A DNA stretch of 56,069 nucleotides, from assembly GCA_024223715.1 (NCBI GenBank), contig JAAEOA010000241.1:1-56069 (forward strand), read 5' to 3'. The notes beneath the pieces are model-generated. The model had not been told where the DNA came from. It saw only the letters and a list, made by a program, of their open reading frames with translations, and made no database searches. The position numbers and the translations under genes are program-made. Positions 1-7,968 of this stretch are shown here, one piece after another (the stretch's first letter is position 1; the number at the start of each line of letters is the position of its first letter). This stretch comes from a bacterium. Lineage in GTDB: Bacteria; Krumholzibacteriota; Krumholzibacteriia; LZORAL124-64-63.

Positions 1-2
1 AG

Positions 3-1283
3 AGGACGGGTGGGGCTGCGCGGGGGGAGGGTCTTGCGGGCGGGGCGGTGGGGCTTGCTAGCGGGATGCCCTCTGCGCATACGGTTCTGCTTGGTGTGTG
101 GGTCGGGAGTGGAGGGCAGGGGGGTCCCGATGGTCTTGGGGGAGTGTCTCACGTTCTGGAGCAGATGGTGTTTAAAGGCACCAGCGGTCATACCTCTTTT
201 GAAATTGCTCAAAAGTTTGATGGCATGGGTGCTGCCGTCGATGCTTTTACCACAAAAGATGCGGTGGCGTTTACGGTCAAAGTCTTGCCCGAGTTTTTTG
301 AAGAGACGGCAAAACTGCTGGCTGAAATGTTATTGCAACCGGCATTCGATGCCAAACTGGTAACTCTGGAACAGGGTGTGGTTATTGAGGAAATTCAGGA
401 GGCACTCGATACTCCTGATGACCGTCTGCACGATGCTTTTTGCTCCCGCCTGTATGGTAAACACCGACGCGGCCGGCCTATCCTGGGTACTCCCGGGGCT
501 GTGCGATCATTCCATCCGGAATTGCTAATAAAAAATCACCAACGACTTTTTAGTGGACCGAATATGGTGATTTCACTGGCCGGGAATGTTCATGACCGGT
601 TCCGGGAATTGGTCGCAGAATCTTTTGATGTGCCTGCCAGTCCGGGTGCTTTGGACAAGCAGTTTTCAAACCCCGTCAAGACGATAAAAGCCGCCACAAT
701 TGATTTGCCTCTCGATGAATTGGATCCTTTCCATCTGGAGCTGAACAGCCCCATCATTCAAACATATTTTGAAATTGGAAATCTGGGTGTGGCCCTTGGG
801 CATCCGGATCGCCTTCCGGTCTTTTTGTTGACGAATATATTGGGTGGGGGAATGAGCAGTCGCATTTTTCAGGCTGTTCGCGAGCGTGAAGGCTTGGCTT
901 ACACGGTTTACAATTATTCAGATATGGGACGCGATACTGGATTTGTCAGTTGTGCTGGGAGTTGTTCGCCTGAAAAGCTGGAACGCCTGGTAGATGTTAT
1001 CAGTGTGGAATATGACCGTCTCATTGCCGAAGGCGTGCGGACCGAAGAAATCGATAGCAACCGGGCTCAAATCAAAAGTCATCTCATCTTTAGCCTTGAA
1101 GGTGTGACAAATCAGATGTTCCGAGCTGCCCGAAACGAAATTTATTACGGCCGGTTTGTGCCCGTGGTGGAATTGGTGGATAGGGTTGATTCTGTAACCA
1201 AAGACGATCTCGCCCGATGCTCAAAATTGTATTTTGCGCCCGATAGTTTACTGGTGGCTATTCACGGTCCTGGGGATGCTTGA
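3..1283 (+). CDS. M16 family zinc metallopeptidase (insulinase/processing-peptidase type), 5' end missing
   Basis: The frame is open to the window edge, so the gene starts upstream; 426 residues are visible. The M16 layout is clear: the inverted zinc site region (VSHVLEQMVFKGT, nt 144-182), a downstream VVIEEI segment that supplies the third zinc ligand, and the second-domain signature GGGMSSRIFQ followed by REREGLAYTVY. Family members are clamshell peptidases that degrade peptides or process precursors. The second zinc histidine of HxxEH reads as Gln (CAG, nt 162-164). Because the first ~165 nt are very G-rich and several conserved non-Gly positions read as Gly, I suspect base-call errors at a contig edge rather than a dead enzyme. 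The short upstream in-frame text (GMPSAHTVLLGVWV) matches the usual M16 start region, supporting a gene that continues upstream rather than a GTG start at 48. It converges on the DUF4388 gene with a 14-nt gap and no terminator that I can see. Confidence 0.9.
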   Translation, partial: RTGGAARGEGLAGGAVGLASGMPSAHTVLLGVWVGSGGQGGPDGLGGVSHVLEQMVFKGTSGHTSFEIAQKFDGMGAAVDAFTTKDAVAFTVKVLPEFFEETAKLLAEMLLQPAFDAKLVTLEQGVVIEEIQEALDTPDDRLHDAFCSRLYGKHRRGRPILGTPGAVRSFHPELLIKNHQRLFSGPNMVISLAGNVHDRFRELVAESFDVPASPGALDKQFSNPVKTIKAATIDLPLDELDPFHLELNSPIIQTYFEIGNLGVALGHPDRLPVFLLTNILGGGMSSRIFQAVREREGLAYTVYNYSDMGRDTGFVSCAGSCSPEKLERLVDVISVEYDRLIAEGVRTEEIDSNRAQIKSHLIFSLEGVTNQMFRAARNEIYYGRFVPVVELVDRVDSVTKDDLARCSKLYFAPDSLLVAIHGPGDA

Positions 1284-1297
1284 AGGATCCTGGAAAA

Positions 1298-2374
1298 TCA
1301 GTGTTGAGATATTTCATACCGATCATTTTTTTTATCCAGAACATATTCCCATTTTAACTCACCGGACAACTTGGCCGCTTGGTCAGCAAGCAGGCCTCTT
1401 TCTACCAGAAGCTGCAGGTTATCTGGCCAGTGACCTTCACGGTATCTGAATAAAGTCGAAGCAGTTTGAATTTCATGACGCAACTGGCTTTGGCGTATGC
1501 GATCGGCAACCTTTGTATCGGCCAAAGGAATGGTGCTCCAACGCAACCATCCCAAACCAAGAACCAAAATCAATACCATGGCCAAAACGGGAACCCTTCG
1601 TAACCCCAAACCTCGGGTGTTTTTGCTTTGGGAGGCGGACTTCAACTCAGTGGTTTCTTTTTCTTCATTGTCGTTTTCGGCTAACAGATAGTCTTCTTCA
1701 CACCAGGTTTTCAGCAAAGTGCGAACCACAAAGCTTCCGGCTCGGCCTTGTCTGATGATGCGTCCCAGGGGAATCCCTGCCAGAGCTAATGAAAAAACAT
1801 GTTGCCCTGTTTCACACAGTCCATCCTCGGGTATTACTTTTTCACCCTGACTGAAAGTGATGTTCGGTGACGGTAATGCCTCTCGTAGCATTTTTCCCTC
1901 ATCGAGTCTGCGGGCTGACTCCATGAGCAATCCCTGAATATCAATTTTGATACGGCTAAAAACTCCACTGGGGCTTCCTTTAGATGCCCGGAAGTGGTAG
2001 CTTCCCTGGCGCAGTTTCATGCCCATGGTAGTCATTTCCTGAGCCAAACTTTTCAGGACCTTTTCCAGCTTCTCTTCTGTAAAAAGATTTTCCGAAACCA
2101 AAATTTCAGTCAAATCAAGAGAGCTGTTTCGGGAAACAAATTCCACATGCATCCATTGCTCTTCATTAAAGAAGCCGTAGGCTTTGAGAAAACTTTCCAA
2201 TGGGTCGCGCTTATCAATTCTTCGGTCGCGGGTCGCCACAAGAAGGCCATTGTCGAAAACAAAAACCATATTGCGGGATGATTCCAGATTCAGGAAGCCG
2301 GACTTTTGTTGACTGGAAATGAGCTGAAGAATTTCAGCCAGATTAAAATCACTGAGTTTGCCTTCCAATGCCAT
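1298..2374 (-). CDS. DUF4388 (PATAN-type) domain membrane protein
   Basis: This 358-residue protein begins MALEGKLSDFNLAEILQLIS and continues with QQKSGFLNLES, the hallmark of the DUF4388 domain found in bacterial signalling and gliding-type proteins. The N-terminal ~160 residues form this domain plus a helical segment. A single hydrophobic helix (VPVLAMVLILVLGLGW, about residues 262-279) is followed by ~75 residues that resemble the periplasmic part of pseudopilin-like proteins (STLFRYREGHWPDNLQLLVE). The topology would be a cytoplasmic DUF4388 domain with a periplasmic tail. The start is set by a textbook AGGAGG seven bases upstream of the ATG. It lies 11 nt after the TPR/zinc-ribbon gene, so the two are very likely co-transcribed and may work together. 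The exact function is unknown. Confidence 0.75.
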   Translation of the reverse strand: MALEGKLSDFNLAEILQLISSQQKSGFLNLESSRNMVFVFDNGLLVATRDRRIDKRDPLESFLKAYGFFNEEQWMHVEFVSRNSSLDLTEILVSENLFTEEKLEKVLKSLAQEMTTMGMKLRQGSYHFRASKGSPSGVFSRIKIDIQGLLMESARRLDEGKMLREALPSPNITFSQGEKVIPEDGLCETGQHVFSLALAGIPLGRIIRQGRAGSFVVRTLLKTWCEEDYLLAENDNEEKETTELKSASQSKNTRGLGLRRVPVLAMVLILVLGLGWLRWSTIPLADTKVADRIRQSQLRHEIQTASTLFRYREGHWPDNLQLLVERGLLADQAAKLSGELKWEYVLDKKNDRYEISQH

Positions 2375-2385
2375 GCCGCACCTCC

Positions 2386-4500
2386 TTAAGGTCTTCTGAG
2401 TCCAGGCCCGCCGGCCATGACTGAGGGTTGATTTACAGGAACTTTTTTGGCGATTAATTGATGGCGCCCAGTGCGTTCAGTGGGGGCCCAGGAGAATCGC
2501 TCGGGCATTCCCCGGCGCAAATTTCTGCCATCAAGCAAGCCAATGATCAGGGAAATAATTATGAGGCCAATGCCAACTAAAACCGATGTTTGGAACCAAC
2601 CAGTCCACATGGATTCTGGCAGTGGGGCCCAAACCGTGCGGATCATTTCTTCGGGTAAAATCATTCCCGGGCTTTTCCAGGGAGCTCCGCTATCGAATAT
2701 CCAGGATGAGCTAACCAGGAACAAACCCCATGCCAAGGCAGAAATTCTCAAAAATCCAGCGACAACATGACCACTGGCCAAGTGCCCAGCGCCGGGTAAA
2801 AACCGACCCAGATTGACAATTCGCTGGCTGTTTTTCATTCCCACTTTTCGGGACTGATTTTTTAAGAGTGTGGCCAGAACCACATCGCTGCGGCTGCGAC
2901 TGGCAGTTTCCCCACAGGCTGGACACAACCAAACGGAATCCCGGACACGACAACAATCGCGACAAACCGGTAATCCACAGTTCTTGCATTCACGGGGATC
3001 ATTCTGGTGACTCCACCATTGAGTCACAATAATGGCCAACAGGAAAGGGACAACCAAAATCAGAAACAAGGGCAACGGGGGACTTCCCAAAAGATTTTTC
3101 CAAGCAGAAAGAGTAACCAGAGGTGGATAGTTCTCTGCTTCATCGGAGCAGGCCTTGTGCAAGTTTTTCGACGATAAACCAGGATATATTACAGGTGAAA
3201 AATCCTGTTTTTTGGTTTGGTTATCCATATGTGAGGGGGCTAAATAGCCTAATTCTCTTGATTTTTCCAAAGCGGCGGTGGCCTCGGGAATAAAAAGTTT
3301 TTTGAAATAAACCTGAGCCATATTGTAACTGACCTGGCCCCGGTTCGGGTTCCCTTTTTGCGCCTGTTGATACCGCCTCAGGGCGGTATCAAGGCTTCCT
3401 CGGTAGTAAGTATTATTGGCTAAACCCACCTGAGCAGAAAAATTGTCGGGTTGTATTTTCAGGACATTTTTAAAGTACTTGTCGCTATTGCCGAACCGTC
3501 CTCGTCTGGCTTCCTGAATCCCGAGAGCAACCTGAAGCCGTGCTGCACGATCAGGGTTTTGAGCTTGTCGCAAAGCTTGTCGCAGGCGTTCTGAAATAAC
3601 TCCCGAAGGTTCAAGAAGGCAAGCGTCGGTCAAAAGATTGACTTCGCTTTCCGGATCAATGGCAGGGGGGGCCAAATGCAAAATAGGCCAAGCGGGAAAG
3701 ACCAATACAATCGCTGCAATCCAGGTAACGACCAACAGGTTTCGCAGTTTTCCCCGAGTCTGAATGAGCAGGACAATGCTCATAAGAGCAAGAAAGCCCA
3801 ACCAACCCGGTCTTAGTGCGACAAACGCCAAGGGAATAAATACGGGCAACCAAACTTTGGGGGTGTGGTTGCGGTTTTTGAAAATCATGGCCCCGAGGTC
3901 ATGAACCAAGTTGGGCCAGACACTGAAGAAAATGGCAATGACTAAGAGTGTCCAGAACCAGGCAACTATCAGAATCGCACCTTGGTGCCAACGAACCACC
4001 ATACGCCCTTTGGCCACGGGAGATTCAATCATTGTGGCGAAAGCCCGGGGAACGGCACTCAATACGGTGGGTGAATCCAGATTTTTTACTGCCTGGCTGA
4101 TTTGCCAGCTTTGGAAAGTGGGATTATCGGGCGAAATGGCCAAAGCTTTGAGAAGGTTCTCCTGGGATGAATCCTTATCCTGTTCCAGGCGTGCCTTATG
4201 AAAATACCATTGACTGCTCAAGGGATGGGTCAGGCGTGGGGGCTTTCTTGGCTGTTTGGTTTTGGGGACAACCGTAGCCTGCACATCGGGCAGTTTTTTG
4301 CGGCTGCTGTCAATATCAACACCCTTATACCGAGAGCCTTTTTCTTCGCTGATGGCCTCTTCGGTTCGCAATGTATCAAGGGGGGCTTCTCCACCACCGG
4401 CGAAAACAGAAGTCGCAGTAACTAGGCAAATACCGACCACAAGCCACCATCGGTGGATTTTTTGCTTGATCATCAATGATTTTTGCTGTTTACCCATCAT
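2386..4500 (-). CDS. TPR-repeat, zinc-ribbon multi-pass membrane protein
   Basis: The 704-residue protein has a probable signal sequence (about residues 13-35, ending SVFA), then a soluble stretch and a cluster of hydrophobic helices (about 170-290). Tetratricopeptide repeats follow at about 315-410 (ALGIQEARRGRFGNSDKYFK, then LDTALRRYQQAQKGNPNRG). A further membrane helix precedes a cysteine-rich module around residue 505 (CKNCGLPVCRDCC, then CPACG), which looks like a zinc ribbon. More membrane helices close the chain. I do not recognise an enzyme. TPR proteins of this shape usually act as assembly scaffolds in the envelope. It is the first gene of a two-gene minus-strand unit with the DUF4388 gene and is divergent from ktrB, with 150 nt between them. 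The ATG at 4500 is tentative; another lies at 4473. Confidence 0.65.
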   Translation of the reverse strand: MMGKQQKSLMIKQKIHRWWLVVGICLVTATSVFAGGGEAPLDTLRTEEAISEEKGSRYKGVDIDSSRKKLPDVQATVVPKTKQPRKPPRLTHPLSSQWYFHKARLEQDKDSSQENLLKALAISPDNPTFQSWQISQAVKNLDSPTVLSAVPRAFATMIESPVAKGRMVVRWHQGAILIVAWFWTLLVIAIFFSVWPNLVHDLGAMIFKNRNHTPKVWLPVFIPLAFVALRPGWLGFLALMSIVLLIQTRGKLRNLLVVTWIAAIVLVFPAWPILHLAPPAIDPESEVNLLTDACLLEPSGVISERLRQALRQAQNPDRAARLQVALGIQEARRGRFGNSDKYFKNVLKIQPDNFSAQVGLANNTYYRGSLDTALRRYQQAQKGNPNRGQVSYNMAQVYFKKLFIPEATAALEKSRELGYLAPSHMDNQTKKQDFSPVIYPGLSSKNLHKACSDEAENYPPLVTLSAWKNLLGSPPLPLFLILVVPFLLAIIVTQWWSHQNDPRECKNCGLPVCRDCCRVRDSVWLCPACGETASRSRSDVVLATLLKNQSRKVGMKNSQRIVNLGRFLPGAGHLASGHVVAGFLRISALAWGLFLVSSSWIFDSGAPWKSPGMILPEEMIRTVWAPLPESMWTGWFQTSVLVGIGLIIISLIIGLLDGRNLRRGMPERFSWAPTERTGRHQLIAKKVPVNQPSVMAGGPGLRRP

Positions 4501-4650
4501 TCCTGTCTTGTTACCTTCAATTGCAGAAATAAATCGCCGAGTTACTGAATCCTTCGAATTGGACGAGTCGCTCGAATATTCCTCTTCATTCTGGGTTATC
4601 GTTCAATCGAGCCCCGGGTTTATTGTTTTTTCCACAGGACCGGAAAATAA

Positions 4651-6432
4651 TTGTTGCACAAGAAATTGGAATATCCCACATCAAGACGCCTGGTGCTGTT
4701 CCTTGCCGGACTTTGTGGTCTGGTGGGCCTGCTTATTGAACATGGAACCTACCCGGGTGAAGCTGCTCTGACGACAGCACGAGTTTTCAGTTTTTTGGCG
4801 GTATTCTTCTTTCTGTCAGAACAATTGATAACTTACCGCTATTTGGGTCATTTCCGTTCCTACCTCCAGGACCGTTGGCCAACATTTTCACTTTCGGTAT
4901 TACTGATTCTGGAAATGGTGGGTCTGGTCATGGGACGCAATTCCACCTGGCTGGCTTCCGTAATGGACAAAATTCCTACCTACAATATTACCAACGCGTA
5001 TTTACTGGTCATTCAGGTATATATTCTTTCAGTTTTTGCTGTTCAATTGCCCCATATGCAACAACGATTTGCCCGGTGGCAGGTTCGTCCGGCCATCGCC
5101 TTTGTCCTTGTTTTTGCTGCACTGATTATAATGGGCACTGGCTTACTGATGCTTCCGAGGGCCACACCGGAGCATTCACCCATTCACTTTTTGGATGCCC
5201 TCTTTACATCGTCAAGTGCCGTGTGTGTTACCGGTTTGGTGGTTCGCGATACCGGCACCGGTTTCACGGGTTTTGGGCAGGGGGTTATACTGGTCCTCAT
5301 TCAACTCGGTGGTTTGGGAATAATGTCACTGTCTGCTACATTAAGCCTGCTTCTGGGCCGGGGAATCGGTGTGCGAGAAAGCAGTTTGCTAAGAGAAGTT
5401 TTCCATATTCCCACAATGGTTGAAGTGGGGCGCATGGTGCGAATCATAATTTTTCTGACTTTATCTTTTGAGCTCTTTGGGGCAGTTCTGCTTTTTCAGG
5501 GTCTGGGGTCAGGCCCGGCTGCCACCGCTGAATTAATTCCTTTTTCAGATAGGGCTTTTCAGGCGATTTTCCATTCTGTGAGTGCCTTCTGTAATGCCGG
5601 GTTCAGTTTATATTCCGATTCTTTGATGGGAGTCGCAGGAAATTCTCTGGTCATGGGTACTGCCAGCATTCTACTTATTGTTGGGGGGCTTGGGTTTGGC
5701 GTTATCATCCAGGTTGGGGCCTGGTTGCGGGGCCGAATGATGGACCGGAACAACCTTCGTTTAAGGTTGGATTTGCATTCGCGCATTGTGCTGGTTGCCT
5801 CGGCAGGCCTGTTGCTTGGGGGAGGATTGCTGATCACAGCTCTGGAATGGAATCAGAGTCTCAGCGGACAATCGTTTTTCATGAAACTGAGTCAGGCTTT
5901 TTTCCAGTCGGCAACCTGCCGAACGGCGGGGTTCAGCAGTATGGACCTGAATCTTCTTTCACCGGCAACTTTGTTCCTAATGATCATTCTCATGTTTATT
6001 GGGGGAGCCCCCGGAAGCACCGCTGGTGGTGTTAAAGTCACGGCCATTGCTATTGTCTGGGCCAATTTGCGCTCTGTTGCTTCAGGTCTTAATCGAGTTC
6101 ACCTTGGCCGCTGGGAAATTGAAAAAGTTCAGGTTCAACGCAGTATGCTGGTTCTTTCTTCAGGACTGGTGGTTGCCGGAGCGGCAATCTTTACTTTGCT
6201 GTTTACAGAAAAGCAGGAAATGTTGCCCACAGTATTTGAAGTATTTTCCGCTCTGGGAACCGTTGGGCTGTCTCTGGGTATGACGGCGGAACTTTCAGCT
6301 ATTGGCAGGGTGCTGATTATTATATTGATGTTTATGGGCCGACTGGGGCCCCTGACACTGGCGGCAAGCCTGGTGGGCCGTCAAGCCGAACCCAGGGTTC
6401 GGTTCCCCAAAGGTAGAATTCTCATCGGGTGA
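4651..6432 (+). CDS. ktrB: TrkH/KtrB family potassium uptake channel subunit
   Basis: This 593-residue inner-membrane protein forms the ion-conducting part of a K+ (or Na+-dependent K+) uptake system. Four pore-loop filters can be read: SSSAVCVTGL (about residue 187), HSVSAFCNAGFS (about 310), QSATCRTAGFS (about 419) and FSALGTVGLS (about 532), each with the filter glycine. The gating-loop region GGAPGSTAGGVK is present. Compared with ordinary KtrB (~450 residues) it carries an extra N-terminal ~140 residues with several hydrophobic helices. The start is a TTG with a weak CAGGA site; a second TTG follows directly. The gene overlaps or abuts ktrA, encoding its cytoplasmic regulator, which fixes the functional assignment. 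Confidence 0.92.
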   Translation: MLHKKLEYPTSRRLVLFLAGLCGLVGLLIEHGTYPGEAALTTARVFSFLAVFFFLSEQLITYRYLGHFRSYLQDRWPTFSLSVLLILEMVGLVMGRNSTWLASVMDKIPTYNITNAYLLVIQVYILSVFAVQLPHMQQRFARWQVRPAIAFVLVFAALIIMGTGLLMLPRATPEHSPIHFLDALFTSSSAVCVTGLVVRDTGTGFTGFGQGVILVLIQLGGLGIMSLSATLSLLLGRGIGVRESSLLREVFHIPTMVEVGRMVRIIIFLTLSFELFGAVLLFQGLGSGPAATAELIPFSDRAFQAIFHSVSAFCNAGFSLYSDSLMGVAGNSLVMGTASILLIVGGLGFGVIIQVGAWLRGRMMDRNNLRLRLDLHSRIVLVASAGLLLGGGLLITALEWNQSLSGQSFFMKLSQAFFQSATCRTAGFSSMDLNLLSPATLFLMIILMFIGGAPGSTAGGVKVTAIAIVWANLRSVASGLNRVHLGRWEIEKVQVQRSMLVLSSGLVVAGAAIFTLLFTEKQEMLPTVFEVFSALGTVGLSLGMTAELSAIGRVLIIILMFMGRLGPLTLAASLVGRQAEPRVRFPKGRILIG

Positions 6433-6458
6433 GTTGTTTTTCAAAGGATGTTGAATCG

Positions 6459-7130
6459 ATGACAAAAATTGCAGTATTGGGATTGGGTCGATTTGGCCAG
6501 GCGGTGGCCCGAGAGCTTTCTCGGCAGCGGGCTGAAGTGCTTGCGGTGGACCGAAATCTAAACAAAGTCAACGAAATCATTCAGGATGTGGACGAAGCGG
6601 AAAGCTTCGATGCCACCAATGCTCAGCTGCTGGTTAGTAGAAACATCGCTTCCATGGATGCGGTGGTAGTGGCTATTGGCAGCAACTTTGAAGCCAGCGT
6701 TCTGGTGACCATGCACTGCCATGAACTTGGAGTTCCTCTGGTTTGCGCCAAAGCCCTTAATGAGGAGCAGGCCGTTGTTTTACGAAAAGTTGGAGCCAAC
6801 AGGGTGATCAAACCTGAAGAAGATGTTGGTACTCATCTGGCCCGGCATTTAACTCATGAGTCGGTCATGGATTTTGTTGAATTACCCGATGGGTACAGTT
6901 TACGGACTTTAAAAGTGCCTTCGGACTGGGTTGGCAAAAGTGTTTCCGAACTGAATGTTTTGAATGAATTCCGTTTGAACATCATTCAGGTCATCAGGCG
7001 GTCAGGTGTGGACAAAGACGGTCAGGACGTCACTATCAAACATCCTTTGCCCGATGGAGCCATGGTTTTCCAGGAAGCCGATACCATGGAGGTCATTGGT
7101 CAGGACAAGCAATTGTTGAAGTTTGCTTGA
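6459..7130 (+). CDS. ktrA: KtrA/TrkA RCK-domain regulator of potassium uptake
   Basis: A 223-residue cytoplasmic protein that forms the nucleotide-binding gating ring on KtrB. The N-terminal Rossmann fold opens MTKIAVLGLGRFGQAVA with the GxGxxG nucleotide motif and an acidic residue closing the second strand (VLAVDRN). The RCK-C (TrkA_C) domain occupies about residues 140-223. I chose the ATG at 6459 because AAAGGA lies ten bases upstream and gives the usual family length. A GTG at 6429 that overlaps the ktrB stop would add ten residues and lacks support. Co-transcription with ktrB is expected from the 26-nt spacing. Confidence 0.93.
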   Translation: MTKIAVLGLGRFGQAVARELSRQRAEVLAVDRNLNKVNEIIQDVDEAESFDATNAQLLVSRNIASMDAVVVAIGSNFEASVLVTMHCHELGVPLVCAKALNEEQAVVLRKVGANRVIKPEEDVGTHLARHLTHESVMDFVELPDGYSLRTLKVPSDWVGKSVSELNVLNEFRLNIIQVIRRSGVDKDGQDVTIKHPLPDGAMVFQEADTMEVIGQDKQLLKFA

Positions 7131-7169
7131 CGGGTCTGATTTTTGTGCAAAAAAAAAACCAAATAAAAC

Positions 7170-7199
7170 TTGAGATTAGGGTAGTTAGGTTGTTACTCT
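7170..7199 (+). promoter_or_regulatory. putative sigma-70-type promoter for the OmpA-like lipoprotein gene
   Basis: TTGAGA at 7170-7175, an 18-nt spacer, and TACTCT at 7194-7199. An A-tract at 7149-7158 could act as an UP element. An imperfect inverted repeat (GAGATTAGGGTAG against TTACTCTAACCTC) lies over the same stretch and might be an operator. It is 86 nt before the lipoprotein start. The -10 match is only moderate. Confidence 0.35.
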
Positions 7200-7284
7200 A
7201 ACCTCACATAAATTCAAGACAGATGTAATAATGACCGTTTTCGGTCTATCGGGGAAACACAATCAAACCAAAGGAGTGGATATA

Positions 7285-7911
7285 ATGTTTAACTTCCGAA
7301 AAATCGCCATGTTGGGAATGCTGGCAATTTTAATTGTCACCGCTGGTTGTTCCTGCAAGGAATACGAAGAACAAATCATGCAGCTCGATGCTCAAATCAA
7401 AGAACTGCAGGAAGAGATTGCCAACGACGAAGCCATTATTTCCGAACGCAATGAAATTGTCGCAGAACTCACCCGAGATTTTGACGACTGTAAAGCCGAC
7501 AACGCCATTCTCATCGAAGAAAATGAAGAAGTTGTTGTTGTAAGCGTGAATGAAGGACTGAGCTTTGTCAGTAGTGGCATCATTGTACTCGATACAATGG
7601 TCCCGGCTTTGGAAGCCATTGCCAGTACTATTCGTAATCACCCCACCTGGGATGTGTACGTCGAAGGTTATACTGACAACCTTAAAATCAAGGAAGAGTA
7701 CCAAGAGTACTGGCCCACGAACTGGGAACTGGGCGCATTCCGTTCCGCTGCCGTGGTTCGCTACATGACTGGCCAAATGGGCCTCGATCCTGAGCGTTTT
7801 GCCGCTGTTAGTTTTGGTCCCTTCCGGGCCATCGCCGACAACGACACACCTGAAGGGCGTTCAGAGAACCGCCGGGTTCGTTTCATGCTTTATAAATCTG
7901 AAGGATTCTAA
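7285..7911 (+). CDS. OmpA-family peptidoglycan-binding lipoprotein (Pal-like)
   Basis: The 208-residue precursor has a lipoprotein signal peptide with lipobox VTAGC (cysteine at about residue 22). An acidic coiled-coil segment follows (about 25-75, EEQIMQLDAQIKELQEEIAN). The C-terminal ~110 residues form an OmpA/MotB-type domain that binds diaminopimelate of peptidoglycan. The conserved pieces are VEGYTDN, NWELGAFRSAAVVRYM and EGRSENRRVRF. The start ATG at 7285 is chosen because AAGGAG lies at 7271-7276 and the signal peptide begins there; an upstream in-frame start at 7231 would bury the signal peptide. A monocistronic unit is likely, with its own promoter and the strong hairpin terminator just downstream. 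The role is probably to tether the outer membrane to the wall. Confidence 0.9.
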   Translation: MFNFRKIAMLGMLAILIVTAGCSCKEYEEQIMQLDAQIKELQEEIANDEAIISERNEIVAELTRDFDDCKADNAILIEENEEVVVVSVNEGLSFVSSGIIVLDTMVPALEAIASTIRNHPTWDVYVEGYTDNLKIKEEYQEYWPTNWELGAFRSAAVVRYMTGQMGLDPERFAAVSFGPFRAIADNDTPEGRSENRRVRFMLYKSEGF

Positions 7912-7930
7912 ACCGGGTTGTTAAATATTG

Positions 7931-7968
7931 CCGGGCTGCTTCCTGTTGAAGCAGCCCGGTTTTATTTT
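7931..7968 (+). terminator. strong intrinsic terminator between convergent genes
   Basis: A perfect 12-bp stem (CCGGGCTGCTTC at 7931-7942, loop CTGTT, GAAGCAGCCCGG at 7948-7959) is followed by a TTTTATTTT tract. It ends the OmpA-like gene. The T-tract overlaps the 3' end of the convergent aminotransferase gene, whose transcript would read the same palindrome with a poorer U-tract. Confidence 0.93.
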
